A stretch of 64,000 nucleotides of DNA from Polaromonas sp. CG_9.7. Its GTDB lineage: Bacteria; Pseudomonadota; Gammaproteobacteria; Burkholderiales; Burkholderiaceae_C. Below, piece after piece: positions 25,449-36,652 of this stretch. The notes below the pieces were generated by a model that had not been told where the DNA came from, made no database searches, and was given only the letters and a program-made list of their open reading frames with translations. A program made the position numbers and the translations under genes. Position 1 is the stretch's first letter, and the number at the start of each line of letters is the position of its first letter. Location of the stretch: assembly GCF_015752205.1 (NCBI RefSeq), contig NZ_JADOVG010000008.1, forward strand, positions 124,001 through 188,000. The letters run 5' to 3'.

Positions 25449-26375
25449 ATGCGCATTCGTTTCCTTTTGCAGGCACTGTTACTGGCGTTCTGGTTACCCT
25501 TGGCCAGTCTGGCCGCCTGGGCGCAGGGTGGCGTGCAGCCCGTCCCGCCACTGACAGCGCATGTGATGGACAGCACCGGCACGCTGACAGCAGCGCAGAA
25601 GTCTGCGCTTGAAGCCAAGCTGACCGCTTTCGAGCAGTCGCGCGGCGCGCAGGTGGTGATGCTGATGGTGCCCACGACCCAGCCCGAGGACATTGCTGCG
25701 TACGCCCAGCGCATCGGCGACAGCTGGAAGATCGGCCGCAAGAGCATCGGCGACGGCCTGCTGCTGGTGGTCGCCAAAAACGACCGCACGGTGCGCATTG
25801 AAACCACCAAAGCGCTTGAAGGCGCGATTCCCGACCTGGCCGCCAGCCAGATCATCGAATCGGCCGTTACACCGCGCTTCAAGCAAGGCGACTTTGCCGG
25901 CGGCCTGGATGCAGCCGCCGACCAGATCATGGCGCGCATTACCGGCGAAAACCTGCCGGCGCCGCAGCAGGGCAGTCCCGCTCGCCGCAGCAGTGGCGGC
26001 GGATTCGACTGGACAACGCTGGCCGTGTTCCTGTTTTTTGCCGTGCCCATCGGCGGACGCGTGCTGTCAAGCGTTTTGGGGCGCAAGATGGGCTCGGTCG
26101 CTACGGGTGGCGCGGTTGGCGTGCTGGCCTGGTTGTTCACCAGCAGCCTGATCGTTGGCGGCATCGCGGCGCTGGCGGGCATGGTGTTTGCACTCATTTC
26201 AGGACTTGGCGGCGGCATGGGGGGAATGGGCGGCCGGTCTTCAGGCTACGGCGGGGGCTTTGGCGGGGGTGGTTTCGGTGGCGGTGGATTTGGCGGCGGC
26301 GGCCGTGGCGGTGGCGGTTTCAGCAGTGGCGGCGGCGGGAATTTCGGCGGCGGCGGCGCCTCGGGCAGCTGGTGA
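25449..26375 (+). CDS. TPM-domain (YgcG-type) membrane protein
   Basis: 308 residues: signal peptide (1-25), TPM domain (about 38-160; VMDSTGTLTAAQKSALEAKL, VVAKNDRTVRIETTKALEG, IIESAVTPRFKQGDF), two membrane segments (about 190-240), and a Gly-rich tail from about 255 with FGGGGFGGGG repeats. TPM domains relate to thylakoid and membrane phosphatase-like proteins involved in photosystem II repair in plants; bacterial function is uncertain. It starts 15 bp after lemA and runs into the next TPM gene. Confidence 0.9.
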   Translation: MRIRFLLQALLLAFWLPLASLAAWAQGGVQPVPPLTAHVMDSTGTLTAAQKSALEAKLTAFEQSRGAQVVMLMVPTTQPEDIAAYAQRIGDSWKIGRKSIGDGLLLVVAKNDRTVRIETTKALEGAIPDLAASQIIESAVTPRFKQGDFAGGLDAAADQIMARITGENLPAPQQGSPARRSSGGGFDWTTLAVFLFFAVPIGGRVLSSVLGRKMGSVATGGAVGVLAWLFTSSLIVGGIAALAGMVFALISGLGGGMGGMGGRSSGYGGGFGGGGFGGGGFGGGGRGGGGFSSGGGGNFGGGGASGSW

Positions 26376-26389
26376 AGGGCAGACGACTG

Positions 26390-26920
26390 ATGAACAAGCT
26401 CACCTTGCTGCTCAAGCACCTCTGGCTCGATGTTTCCGATACCCAGCGCGCGATTCCGCCCGACATGCTGCATCGCCTGGCTGAGCGTGTGGGTGCCAGC
26501 GAACAGCGCCACAGCGGCCAGATCCGCATCTGCGTTGAATCCTCGCTGCCCATGAGTTACCTCTGGCGACTGAATGCTGACACCCCGATGGCCGAGCTGG
26601 TCCGGCAGCGGGCCGTGACGATGTTCGGCAAGCTGCGGGTCTGGGACACCGAGCACAACAACGGCGTGCTGGTCTATGTGCTGCTGGCCGAGCATGCGAT
26701 TGAAATCGTCGCCGACCGGGGATTGCGGCGCCATGTGGACGACAACCACTGGCAAACTGTGGTGGCGCACATGGCCAGCTCTTTCCGCGAAGCGCGCTAC
26801 GAGGACGGGTTGACGCAAGCGCTGGAGGAAACCTCGGCGGTGCTGGTCGCCCATTTCCCGCGCACCGAAGCGGTTCAGGAACAGCCCAACGAGCTTCCCG
26901 ACACCCCGCTGCTGCAATAA
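26390..26920 (+). CDS. TPM-domain protein, soluble type
   Basis: 176 residues, a TPM domain without signal peptide or Gly tail. Landmarks are IRICVESSLP, RAVTMFGKLRVWDTEHNNGVLVYVLLAEHAIEIVADRG (read in two parts) and MASSFREARYEDGL near the end. It probably works with the preceding LemA and TPM proteins at the membrane. The ATG at 26390 has AAGGG upstream; a GTG at 26372 overlapping the previous stop as GTGA would add six residues. Confidence 0.88.
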   Translation: MNKLTLLLKHLWLDVSDTQRAIPPDMLHRLAERVGASEQRHSGQIRICVESSLPMSYLWRLNADTPMAELVRQRAVTMFGKLRVWDTEHNNGVLVYVLLAEHAIEIVADRGLRRHVDDNHWQTVVAHMASSFREARYEDGLTQALEETSAVLVAHFPRTEAVQEQPNELPDTPLLQ

Positions 26921-26946
26921 GCCACACCACCTAATCTGCCTGAATT

Positions 26947-26963
26947 GCTATTTATTTCATAGC
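26947..26963. repeat. 17-bp palindrome, family GCTAY-N7-RTAGC (intergenic)
   Basis: GCTATTTATTTCATAGC in the 109-bp gap between the TPM and pdeM stops. One arm base mismatches (GCTAT with ATAGC is intact; the inner bases differ). Confidence 0.6.
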
Positions 26964-27029
26964 TAACCATGCTTTCTGGTCGTGCGCAAAACATCTATTT
27001 GATGCATAAAACTTGTTGTTGACGGTTTT

Positions 27030-27719
27030 TTATCGCCTTGGCGGCACGTGCCATACCGCCTGGCCGCCGACGGCATACAGGGAGCGCCCCGGCTGGCGAT
27101 CCACCTGCCAGCCGCCAGTGAATTCGCCAAAGGCCGGCAGCACGGCACAACGCTTGTCAAAACTGAAGCAAGGCAGCCGCAAACGGTCACGGCCCGGCCC
27201 GTGCAGCGTCAGCACGGGGTGCAGATGGCCGGCCAGCACAAAGCGGGCCGCATCGGTTTGCGGATGATGGCAGGCGGCAAACGGGCCCATCGGCCAGGGC
27301 TCGTCGACCACGCGGATATTCAGTGCGGTCGGCGGATCGCCGGCGCGGCTGTCATGGTTGCCACGCACCAGCAGGCATTCCAGCGCGGCATGGCTTCGGC
27401 GCCACAGCGCCAGTTCGGCCAGCAGCGAAGGCGTGCGGGCCTGCGCTGCATGCAAAAAGTCGCCTAAAAACACCAGTTGCGCCGGCTGGTAATGGTCCAG
27501 CAAGACACCCAACCGCGCCAAATTTTCACGCGTCGTACCGGCAGGCACCGGCTGGCCCAGCGCGCGGTAGGTTGCCGCCTTGCCCAAATGCAGGTCCGCC
27601 ACCCACAGCACGCGTTCGGCTGGCCACCACAGCGCATGCTCGGGCAGCAGCCACAGGGTCTCGCCAGCGCATGCAATTGCCAGCGGGCGGCCCAATGCAG
27701 CTTGTTCGGCCAGCATCAC
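27030..27719 (-). CDS. pdeM: Ligase-associated DNA damage response endonuclease PdeM
   Basis: Calcineurin-like metallophosphoesterase, 229 residues. The metal-binding blocks are complete: VADLHLGK (Asp, His), FLGDFLH, RGNHD and AGHLHP. Last gene of the four-gene repair operon with exonuclease, ligase and Lhr-like helicase; it overlaps the helicase stop by 4 bp (ATGA). By family knowledge PdeM is a phosphodiesterase or endonuclease tied to the ligase-associated system. Confidence 0.93.
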   Translation of the reverse strand: MMLAEQAALGRPLAIACAGETLWLLPEHALWWPAERVLWVADLHLGKAATYRALGQPVPAGTTRENLARLGVLLDHYQPAQLVFLGDFLHAAQARTPSLLAELALWRRSHAALECLLVRGNHDSRAGDPPTALNIRVVDEPWPMGPFAACHHPQTDAARFVLAGHLHPVLTLHGPGRDRLRLPCFSFDKRCAVLPAFGEFTGGWQVDRQPGRSLYAVGGQAVWHVPPRR

Positions 27720-30658
27720 AAGCCCGGCCTGCGTCCCGTGGCGCGACGCGGTACGCGCTCCTTGCCCGAACCTTTTGCAGCGGAAGGGCGGAACAAGGTG
27801 TCCTGCGAAAACGCCAGCGACCGGCGCACTTTTTCGGCGGCAGCATCGTCGTCGTTGCCCGCATTGCCCGCATCCTGAGTGCCGACCGGATCATCGGCTG
27901 CATGGTCGAGCTGCGCCACCATGCGGGCGATGCGGTCGGCCACGCTTTCGTTCGACAACTGTTCGCGAAAGCGCTCAACCATCAGCGGAAAGGCAAAGGG
28001 CGTGGGCCGGGCCAAGACCTTGAGTTGCAGTTGCTGGCGGTTCATGCGTTCCAGTGCCGCCTGCAGCCGGCCAATCTCCAGTTCCTGTGACAGCAGTTCC
28101 TGTTCGGCCTGCAGCAACAATCGATTGGCTGGATCGTATTTTTTGAACACTTCGTAGAACAACGACGATGAGGCCTGAAGCTGCTTGTTGCTGCGCTTTT
28201 CACCCGGATAACCCTGAAAAACCAGCCCCGCCACACGCGCAATTTCACGAAAGCGGCGCTGCGCCAATTCACTGGCATTCAGGCTGGCCAGCACCTCATG
28301 AAGTAGCTCGCCCCCACGCTCTCCACTGCGTGTGGTTCGCTGCCCTCCAAGGGGGGCGCTGTGCCTGCAGCCCGGCGAAGCCGGTTCCGAGGCCCTGGCT
28401 TGGCTGGAGAAACCGAGTACCTGCGGCAGCAAAGCCGCCCAGTCCACCTCGGTGGCGCTGAGCAACTCGAAACCGTAGTCGTTGACGGCGATGGAAAAGG
28501 TTCGCGGCGCCTGCTGCGCCACGCGCCAGGCCAGCAGGTTGGCCAGGCCCATGTGCACCGGCCGTCCGGCGAATGGATACACAAAAAGATGCCAGCCTTC
28601 GCGGGTGCGCAGCACTTCGGCCAACAGGGTCTGCGGCGTGGGCAAGGCCGACCAGCGCTGCTGGATTTCCAGCAGCGGCCGCATGGCTTTGAGTTCGGGC
28701 GTGTCGTAGTGCCCTTCACTTGCCAGCGCCAGTTGCTGCACCACCGCATTGGCCAGCGTGGTCGACAGCGGCAGACGGCTGCCGCTCCAGCGCGGAATGG
28801 CCGCGCGCTTGCCCGTGGCACGGCGCACCCAGGCGGTCATCTCGTGAATGCGCACCAGCGCCAGCAGCCGGCCGCCGAACAGGAAGCAGTCGCCGGGCTT
28901 CAGGCGCGCGGCAAAGCTTTCCTCCACCGTGCCGACTTTGGCGCCGCCGACATACTGCACCGCCATGCTCGCATCGCTGACGATGGTGCCGATGTTCATG
29001 CGGTGGCGCCGCGCCAGCCGCGCATCGGGGACGCGCCACACGCCCTCCCCGTCGGGCACGGCGCGCCGATAGTCAGGGTACGCGGACAGTGACGCGCCAC
29101 CCTGGGCGACAAAAGACAGGCACCAGTCCCAGTTCTCGCGCGACAGGTCGGCATAGGCGGCCGTGCAGCGCACTTCGGCATACAAGGCCTCTGGCACAAA
29201 GCCGCCGCCCAGCGCCACCGTGACCAGATGTTGCACCAGCACATCCAGCGGCTGGTCGGGCGAAGTGCGCGACTCGATGTGGCCGGCGGCAATCGCCGCC
29301 CGCACCGCCGCGCCTTCGGCCAATTCAATGCCGAGCGTGGGCACCAGCGTGATGCGCGACGGCCGTCCCGGCGCATGGCCCGAGCGGCCAGCGCGCTGGA
29401 GCAGGCGCGCCACACCCTTGGGGGAGCCAATCTGCAGCACGCGCTCGACCGGCAAAAAATCAACGCCCAGGTCCAGGCTGGAAGTGCAGACCACGGCCTT
29501 CAGTTCACCGTTTTTGAGGCCCAGCTCGACCCATTCGCGCACCGCCCGGTCGAGCGAGCCGTGGTGCAGCGCAATCACGCCGGCCCAGTCGGGCCGCGCC
29601 TCCAGCATCGCCTGGTACCAGAGCTCGGCCTGCGAACGGGTGTTGGCAAACACCAGCGTGGTGCTGCTTTTGTCGATTTCCGCGATCACCTGCGGCAGCA
29701 TCGTCAAGCCCAGGTGGCCGGCCCAGGGAAAGCGTTCGGTGCGCTCAGGCAGCAGCGAATCGATCACCAGTTTCTTGGGTACCTGACCCTGGATCAGCAC
29801 GCCGCCGTCATGGCCGAGCAGCGTGTGCATCGCCTCCTGCAAATTGCCCAGCGTCGCCGACATGCCCCAAATTGACAACGCCCCCACGCTTGTCGCTGCG
29901 CGTACTGCGCTGCCCCCCGAGGGGGCCGTTGCGCCTGCGGCCCGGCGAACCCGGTTCCGCGGCCCCGGCTGGGTTAAAGCGCTTGTGGTCTGGTCCATCG
30001 CACTCGCAATGTTCCATGTGTTAAGCCGTGCCAGCGCCAGCTGCACCTGCACGCCCCGCTTGTTGCCGATCAGCTCATGCCATTCATCGACCACGACCAT
30101 CCTGACGCTGCCCAGCACGTCCCGGGCATCGGCGCGCGCCAGCAGCAGCGACAGGCTTTCTGGCGTGGTGACCAGCACTGTCGGCAGCCGCTGGTTCTGG
30201 GCGCTGCGTTCGCCCGCCGGCGTATCGCCGCTGCGCGCGCCGGCGCTCCAGGCGGTGAAGCGTGGCGATCCGTCGTCATTCAAAGCGGCGTTCAAGGCTT
30301 CCAGCGGCGGCAGCAAGGCACGCAGCGTGTCAGCCGCCAAGGCGCGCATCGGCGTGATCCACAGCACGGTCAACGGTGCGGTTGCAGATTTTTTCGGATT
30401 CTTCTGATTTGCTATTTTTTTAATAGCGGCCTGCGCACGGCCCACTTGCGCAAAAGCACTAAAAGCCATCAAGGCACCAAGCCAGACGGCATAGGTCTTG
30501 CCCGCGCCGGTCGTGGCATGCAGCAAGCCGGAGCGGCCTTCGGCGACCGCTTTCCAGGCGTTGCGCTGGAACCTGAAGGGCTTCCAGCCGCGTTCGGCCA
30601 GCCAGGCATCAAGCACTTTTTTTGCCGCTGCGGTCGCCGAAGGTTTGGCCACGGTCAT
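27716..30658 (-). CDS. Ligase-associated DEXH-box helicase (Lhr-like) with three extra segments
   Basis: Superfamily 2 DNA helicase of the Lhr-Core type, 980 residues. Motif I TTGAGKT (49-55), Ia TPMRAL, II DEWH (191-194), III SAT (267-269), then domain 2 ([30 protein letters not shown]) and the C-terminal winged-helix region. Relatives are about 820-880 residues. Three additions fit known repeats: 69-92 (KKIANQ region, 17-bp palindrome), about 220-259 (between motifs II and III) and about 753-785 (near the C-terminal domain), the last two encoded by the 90-bp GC-rich element. All catalytic motifs remain. The protein probably unwinds duplex DNA in alkylation or strand-break repair. ATGA overlaps on both sides. 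Confidence 0.93.
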   Translation of the reverse strand: MTVAKPSATAAAKKVLDAWLAERGWKPFRFQRNAWKAVAEGRSGLLHATTGAGKTYAVWLGALMAFSAFAQVGRAQAAIKKIANQKNPKKSATAPLTVLWITPMRALAADTLRALLPPLEALNAALNDDGSPRFTAWSAGARSGDTPAGERSAQNQRLPTVLVTTPESLSLLLARADARDVLGSVRMVVVDEWHELIGNKRGVQVQLALARLNTWNIASAMDQTTSALTQPGPRNRVRRAAGATAPSGGSAVRAATSVGALSIWGMSATLGNLQEAMHTLLGHDGGVLIQGQVPKKLVIDSLLPERTERFPWAGHLGLTMLPQVIAEIDKSSTTLVFANTRSQAELWYQAMLEARPDWAGVIALHHGSLDRAVREWVELGLKNGELKAVVCTSSLDLGVDFLPVERVLQIGSPKGVARLLQRAGRSGHAPGRPSRITLVPTLGIELAEGAAVRAAIAAGHIESRTSPDQPLDVLVQHLVTVALGGGFVPEALYAEVRCTAAYADLSRENWDWCLSFVAQGGASLSAYPDYRRAVPDGEGVWRVPDARLARRHRMNIGTIVSDASMAVQYVGGAKVGTVEESFAARLKPGDCFLFGGRLLALVRIHEMTAWVRRATGKRAAIPRWSGSRLPLSTTLANAVVQQLALASEGHYDTPELKAMRPLLEIQQRWSALPTPQTLLAEVLRTREGWHLFVYPFAGRPVHMGLANLLAWRVAQQAPRTFSIAVNDYGFELLSATEVDWAALLPQVLGFSSQARASEPASPGCRHSAPLGGQRTTRSGERGGELLHEVLASLNASELAQRRFREIARVAGLVFQGYPGEKRSNKQLQASSSLFYEVFKKYDPANRLLLQAEQELLSQELEIGRLQAALERMNRQQLQLKVLARPTPFAFPLMVERFREQLSNESVADRIARMVAQLDHAADDPVGTQDAGNAGNDDDAAAEKVRRSLAFSQDTLFRPSAAKGSGKERVPRRATGRRPGL
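28311..28401. repeat. GC-rich dispersed repeat inside the helicase gene (C-terminal copy)
   Basis: Runs from CCCCCACGCTCTCCACTGCG through CCAAGGGGGGCGCTG to GGTTCCGAGGCCCTGGCTT. In the gene frame it encodes the [10 protein letters not shown] and [13 protein letters not shown] region, residues about 753-782. Confidence 0.9.
29881..29971. repeat. GC-rich dispersed repeat inside the helicase gene (between motifs II and III)
   Basis: Runs from CCCCCACGCTTGTCGCTGCG through CCCCCCGAGGGGGCCG to GGTTCCGCGGCCCCGGCT. In the gene frame it encodes [20 protein letters not shown], residues about 230-259. It is read in a different frame from the copy at 28311. Confidence 0.92.
30411..30427. repeat. 17-bp palindrome, family GCTAY-N7-RTAGC (inside helicase gene)
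   Basis: GCTATTTTTTTAATAGC. It encodes AIKKIAN, residues about 78-83, inside a 20-25-residue Lys/Ala-rich segment between motifs I and Ia that relatives seem to lack. Confidence 0.75.
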
Positions 30659-32325
30659 CCCGGCAACAGGGCTGACAGCGTTTGCAGCGTGTCGGCGTCA
30701 AGCACCGGCTTGTCTTCGCGCCAGCGCAGCATGCGCGGAAAGCGCACGGCAATGCCGCTCTTGTGGCGCGGGCTGCGGGCAATGCCTTCAAAACCCAGCT
30801 CGAACACCAGCGTCGGCTTGACGCTGCGCACCGGGCCGAAGCTTTCGACCGTGGTCTTGCGAATGATGGCGTCCACCCGCGCCATCTCGGCATCGCTCAA
30901 GCCGGAATAGGCCTTGGCGAAAGGCACCAGCATGCGATCAAGCTGTTCGGGCGGCCCGTCCCACACGGCAAAGGTGTAGTCGCTGTACAGGCTGGCGCGC
31001 CGGCCATGGCCGCGCTGGGCATAAATCAGCACCGCGTCGATGCTCAGCGGATCAATCTTCCACTTCCACCACAGCCCGACGTCCTTGGTACGGCCGACGC
31101 CGTAGGGCGCATCGCGTTGCTTGAGCATCATGCCCTCGACGCCCATGGACCGCGCCGACTCGCGCTGGCGGGCCAGGACCTGCCAGCTCTCGCCCTCAAG
31201 CAGCGGGCTGGGCAACAGTGCGGGGTGGCGCAGGTCGGTCAGCAGGGCGTCCAGCAAGACCCGGCGCTGCGATTGCGGCAGTCCGCGCACATCGCGCTGC
31301 TGCCATTCGAGCAGGTCGTAGGCCAGCAACACCACCGGAATATCGCGCAGCAGCTTGGCGCCCAGCGTCTTGCGTCCGATGCGTTTTTGCAGGTCGGCAA
31401 AGGGCTGCACGCTGCCTTCGCTGCCGGGCTGGTCGGCATTGCCGCGCCAGACCACGATTTCGCCGTCAAGCACCGTGCCGTCGGGCAGCGCAGCGCCCAT
31501 GGCGGCCAGTTCGGGGAAGCGCTCGGTCAACAGCTCCTCACCGCGCGACCACAGCCACACCTGGCCGGCGCGCTTGACCAGCTGGGCGCGTATGCCGTCC
31601 CATTTCCATTCGATGATCCAGTTTTGGGGCGGACCCAGCAGCATGTCGAACTGGTCCAGCGGCTGGTTGAACGGATGGGCCAGAAAAAACGGATACGGCT
31701 GGCTGCTGGTTTGCGGGTTCAGCTCGCCAGGGCTTTCCAGCGCGACCAGCGCGGCATAGTCGGCCGCACTCGGCTGGCCGCTGATGTGCGTGTAACCCAT
31801 CAGCCGCTGGGCCACCCGCTTGGCATCGACACCGGCGACAGCCGCCAGCGCTTGCGTGACCTGCAGCCGCGACACACCGACGCGAAAGCCACCGGTGATG
31901 AGCTTGAAATAAACCAGCCGCTCATCCAGTGCCAGTTGGCTCCATTGCTGACGCAGCAGCTCAGGCAGGTCGTCGGGCGCGGTCTTGCGCAGGGGCAGCA
32001 AGTGCTGCTCGATCCAGGTGGCCAGGCCGATGTCATGGCGGCCCGTGGGTGGAGGCAGCAGCAGCGCCATGGTTTCGGCCAGGTCGCCGACCGAATCGTA
32101 GCTCTCGTCAAACAGCCACTCGGGCAAGCCGGCGGCATCCTGCGCCATTTGGCGCAGCACTTTGCTCGCCACCAGCTGGCGCGGTTTGCCGCCCGCCAGA
32201 AAATACACCGCCCAGGCGGCATCGGCTGGTGCCGCGTCCTGCAGATAACGCCGCAGTGCCGCCTGCTTCGCCAGGCTCGACGTGGTGGCGTCCAGTTCGC
32301 GGTAAAGGGCCGCAAAGGCTTTCAT
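30655..32325 (-). CDS. ATP-dependent DNA ligase (bacterial repair type)
   Basis: Ligase of 556 residues sealing nicks with ATP. An N-terminal DNA-binding domain (1-200) precedes the adenylation domain with K241 in motif I (EWKWDGIR), [29 protein letters not shown], and an OB-fold domain to the end. It is the ligase around which the exonuclease, helicase and PdeM cluster. It overlaps exonuclease and helicase genes by 4 bp on either side. Confidence 0.95.
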   Translation of the reverse strand: MKAFAALYRELDATTSSLAKQAALRRYLQDAAPADAAWAVYFLAGGKPRQLVASKVLRQMAQDAAGLPEWLFDESYDSVGDLAETMALLLPPPTGRHDIGLATWIEQHLLPLRKTAPDDLPELLRQQWSQLALDERLVYFKLITGGFRVGVSRLQVTQALAAVAGVDAKRVAQRLMGYTHISGQPSAADYAALVALESPGELNPQTSSQPYPFFLAHPFNQPLDQFDMLLGPPQNWIIEWKWDGIRAQLVKRAGQVWLWSRGEELLTERFPELAAMGAALPDGTVLDGEIVVWRGNADQPGSEGSVQPFADLQKRIGRKTLGAKLLRDIPVVLLAYDLLEWQQRDVRGLPQSQRRVLLDALLTDLRHPALLPSPLLEGESWQVLARQRESARSMGVEGMMLKQRDAPYGVGRTKDVGLWWKWKIDPLSIDAVLIYAQRGHGRRASLYSDYTFAVWDGPPEQLDRMLVPFAKAYSGLSDAEMARVDAIIRKTTVESFGPVRSVKPTLVFELGFEGIARSPRHKSGIAVRFPRMLRWREDKPVLDADTLQTLSALLPG

Positions 32326-33407
32326 GAAGCAGCATCGCCCGGGAATGGCGCAGACCTGGATTGCACAATTTCGGGTTCGATACCGCCCGCTTGGGCCACA
32401 GCCAAAGGCGGCGCCTGATCGGCAATGTCTTCATCGCCGCCATATTCGGTCTTGAAGCCTTGCGCGTCCAGCCCCCGTTCACGCAGCCAGCGCACCATCA
32501 CGGCGACACTGCCATGGGTGACAAACACACGCTCGGCCCCTGTGCCGTCGATGGCGCGTTGCAGACCGGGCCAATCGGCATGGTCGGACATCACAAAGCC
32601 ACGGTCCACCCCACGCCGGCGGCGCGCGCCCCTGAGCAGCATCCAGCCGCTGGCAAAGGCATCGGAATAATTCCCAAAGCGGCGTATCCAGGGCGTGCCT
32701 TGGGCCGACGGCGGTGCCAGCACCAGCGACTGGCCGATAGCGCTGACATCCGCTTCGGCAACGGTTTGTGTGGCGGGCAAATCGACGCCGGTGGCCCGGT
32801 AAACCCGGTTTAAAGGTTCGACCGCGCCATGCGTCAGGATCGGGCCGATGCTGGCGTCCACGCCATGAAGGATTCGCTGTGCCTTGCCAAAGGCATAGCA
32901 GAACAGCACCGACGCGCGCCCCGCTGCTGCGTTGCTACGCCACCACTGGTTGATGTCAGCGAACAAATCAGCTTGCGAGGGCCAGCGGTAAATCGGCAGG
33001 CCGAAGGTTGACTCGGTGATGAAGGTATTGCAGGCCACGGGCTCGAACGGCTCGCAGGTGCCGTCGTCTTCAAGCTTGTAATCACCCGACGCCACCCAGA
33101 CTTCCCCGCCGTATTCAACCCGGACCTGGGCGGAACCCAGCACATGGCCGGCCGGATGGAGCGAGATGCGGACGCCGTTGTGCATCACCGACTCGCCATA
33201 AGCCAGGGTTTGCAAGGTGATCTCGCCCAGGCGACTGCGCAGAATGCCTTCGCTCTTGTCGGTCGCCAGGTAACGTGCATGCCCGATGCGCGAGTGGTCT
33301 GAATGCCCGTGGGTAATCACCGCGCTTTCGACCGGTTTCCAGGGGTCGATGTAAAAATCACCTGGGGGGCAATACAGGCCTTCGGGCCGGGCAACAATCA
33401 GATTCAT
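32322..33407 (-). CDS. Ligase-associated DNA exonuclease (metallo-beta-lactamase fold)
   Basis: Nuclease of the metallo-beta-lactamase/beta-CASP type, 361 residues. The metal site HGHSDH is at 33-38; GHVLGSAQVRVEYGGEVWVASGDYK follows, read as two strands; the beta-CASP region and FVTHG close the site. First gene of the four-gene repair operon on this strand. The ATG at 33407 fits the family N-terminus (MNLIVARPEGLYCPPGDFYI); the frame extends 15 codons upstream without a good binding site. It likely trims 3' or 5' ends before ligation. Confidence 0.92.
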   Translation of the reverse strand: MNLIVARPEGLYCPPGDFYIDPWKPVESAVITHGHSDHSRIGHARYLATDKSEGILRSRLGEITLQTLAYGESVMHNGVRISLHPAGHVLGSAQVRVEYGGEVWVASGDYKLEDDGTCEPFEPVACNTFITESTFGLPIYRWPSQADLFADINQWWRSNAAAGRASVLFCYAFGKAQRILHGVDASIGPILTHGAVEPLNRVYRATGVDLPATQTVAEADVSAIGQSLVLAPPSAQGTPWIRRFGNYSDAFASGWMLLRGARRRRGVDRGFVMSDHADWPGLQRAIDGTGAERVFVTHGSVAVMVRWLRERGLDAQGFKTEYGGDEDIADQAPPLAVAQAGGIEPEIVQSRSAPFPGDAAS

Positions 33408-33571
33408 GGTCAATTTCAGGGATGAAAAAGCTTTGCCATTGCGCACAGGCAAAGAAGCAGCTTGTCATCCTAGCGCCAGTGGGGTGAAACTGCTTGCTGC
33501 AGGCCAGCCTGTGGGCAATCTGCAGGGACTTGACGGTTTTCTTTTACGCCGCCACGCAGCTTGTCGGCATG

Positions 33572-33601
33572 AAAAAAGCCCCTTGCTTGCACAAGGGGCT
33601 T
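33572..33601 (-). terminator. Rho-independent terminator of the ATP synthase operon
   Basis: Minus-strand stem AAGCCCCTTG/CAAGGGGCTT with a 6-nt loop, followed by TTTTTTC. It lies 65 bp after the atpC stop. Confidence 0.9.
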
Positions 33602-33665
33602 GAATGGCCATGTTCTGGAAATCAGATCATTGCGATTGCAAGCCAGGGCCTGCACTGACCGGTTT

Positions 33666-34082
33666 TTATTTTTTCTGGCGGTATTTGCGCAGCGCTGCAA
33701 TCTGCGCCGCCATGACGGCCAGTTCAGACTGGGCCATGGCGATATCAATATCGTTCTTGGCATTTTTCAGCGCTTCTTCGGCCAGCGCCTTGGCAGACGT
33801 TGCCTTGGCTTCGTCCAGGTCCTTGCCGCGAATGGCGGTATCACTCAGCACCGTCACGCAGTTAGGCTGCACTTCAAGAATGCCACCGGCCACAAAGACG
33901 AACTCTTCCGTGCCATCGGCTTTTTCAATGCGCACGGTGCCAGGCCGGATGCGGGTGATCAGCGGCGTGTGGCGCGGGTAAATTCCCAGCTCGCCCGCTT
34001 CGCCGGGCAAAGCCACAAACCGGGCTTCACCGGAAAAGATGGACTCTTCTGCGCTGACGACATCGACGTGGATGGTATTCAT
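33666..34082 (-). CDS. atpC: ATP synthase F1 epsilon subunit
   Basis: Rotor-stalk subunit (138 residues) that couples F1 to the c-ring and inhibits ATP hydrolysis. N-terminal beta-sandwich ([41 protein letters not shown]) and C-terminal helical hairpin ([17 protein letters not shown]) are complete. Last gene of the atp operon, 77 bp after atpD, followed by a strong terminator. Confidence 0.97.
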   Translation of the reverse strand: MNTIHVDVVSAEESIFSGEARFVALPGEAGELGIYPRHTPLITRIRPGTVRIEKADGTEEFVFVAGGILEVQPNCVTVLSDTAIRGKDLDEAKATSAKALAEEALKNAKNDIDIAMAQSELAVMAAQIAALRKYRQKK

Positions 34083-34159
34083 ACGTATTCCAGTTTAAAA
34101 GATGAGAAAAAGTGGTATTCAGCAAGCGCCTTGAGATGCTTGACCGAATACCGGCTTGA

Positions 34160-35632
<1,473 letters not shown>

Positions 35633-36499
35633 TTAGACCGCTGCGGCACCGGCAACGATTTCCGAAAGTTCTTTCGTGATCGCCGCTTGACGCGTCTTGT
35701 TGTAAATCAGCTTGAGCTCGCCAATCACGCTGCCGGCGTTGTCGGTGGCCGACTTCATGGCGACCATGCGGGCGGACTGTTCGGACGCCATGTTCTCGGC
35801 GACGGCCTGGAACACCAGTGCCTCGACATAGCGAACCAGCAATTCGTCAATCACGGTTTGGGGGTCAGGCTCATAGAGGTAGTCCCAGCCGTGCTCGGTC
35901 TTGTCAGCCTGCATGCGGTCAGCGGTCAACGGCAGCAACTGCTCAACCACCGACTCCTGCTTCATCGTGTTGATGAAGCGGGTGTAGCAGAGGTAAACCG
36001 CCTTGATCTTGCCTTCGCTGTATGCGTCGAGCAGCACCTTGACCGGGCCGATCAGCTTGTCCAGATGGGGTTTGTCGCCCAGTTGTGTGGCGTGCGCCGC
36101 CACCTTGACGCCGATGCGGTTCAGGAAACCCAGGCCTTTGTTGCCAATGGCTACAGCTTGCGCATCTTCACCGGCCGCCTGCATTTCCTTGAGCTTGGTC
36201 GTCAGGATACGCAACACGTTGGTGTTCAAACCGCCGCACAGTCCCTTGTCGGTGGTTACCACGATAAACCCGGTCGTCTTGGCGTCGTTGGACTCCATGA
36301 ACGGGTGGGTGTATTCGGGGTTTGCCTGACTCAGGTGGGCTGCGATGTTGCGAATCTTGTCGCTATAAGGGCGAGCCGCACGCATCCGTTCCTGCGCTTT
36401 GCGCATTTTGGAGGCGGCCACCATTTCCATGGCCTTGGTGATCTTGCGGGTGTTTTCGACCGACTTGATCTTCCCGCGTATTTCCTTGCCTGCTGCCAT
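35633..36499 (-). CDS. atpG: ATP synthase F1 gamma subunit
   Basis: Central rotor shaft, 288 residues. Coiled-coil termini ([36 protein letters not shown] in two helical turns, and [18 protein letters not shown]) and the Rossmann-like middle ([10 protein letters not shown]) are present. The ribosome-binding region just before the ATG is GTGGGGGTAATCTAG: its G-run is the terminal CCCCCAC of a 90-bp dispersed repeat read on this strand, so the repeat has supplied part of the translation signal. The 153-bp atpA-atpG gap is otherwise filled by that repeat. Confidence 0.96.
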   Translation of the reverse strand: MAAGKEIRGKIKSVENTRKITKAMEMVAASKMRKAQERMRAARPYSDKIRNIAAHLSQANPEYTHPFMESNDAKTTGFIVVTTDKGLCGGLNTNVLRILTTKLKEMQAAGEDAQAVAIGNKGLGFLNRIGVKVAAHATQLGDKPHLDKLIGPVKVLLDAYSEGKIKAVYLCYTRFINTMKQESVVEQLLPLTADRMQADKTEHGWDYLYEPDPQTVIDELLVRYVEALVFQAVAENMASEQSARMVAMKSATDNAGSVIGELKLIYNKTRQAAITKELSEIVAGAAAV

Positions 36500-36507
36500 C
36501 TAGATTA

Positions 36508-36598
36508 CCCCCACGCTGTTCACTTCGTGTAATGCGCTGCCCCCCGAGGGGGCCGCTGCGCCTGCGGTCCGGCAGAGCCGGTTCCGCGGCCCCTGCTT
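36508..36598. repeat. GC-rich dispersed repeat between atpA and atpG
   Basis: Runs from CCCCCACGCTGTTCACTTCG through CCCCCCGAGGGGGCCGCTG to GAGCCGGTTCCGCGGCCCCTG. Same orientation on the plus strand as the two helicase copies. It lies in the transcribed spacer of the operon and can fold into strong GC hairpins. Confidence 0.92.
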
Positions 36599-36652
36599 GA
36601 TGGGCCTTGTCCTCAGAGTTGTTGCTGCGCTCATCGTTCGATTTCGGTTTGC

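Noticed and set aside
30682-32418. 578-residue plus-strand open frame
   Set aside because: Antisense to the DNA ligase gene; no motif.
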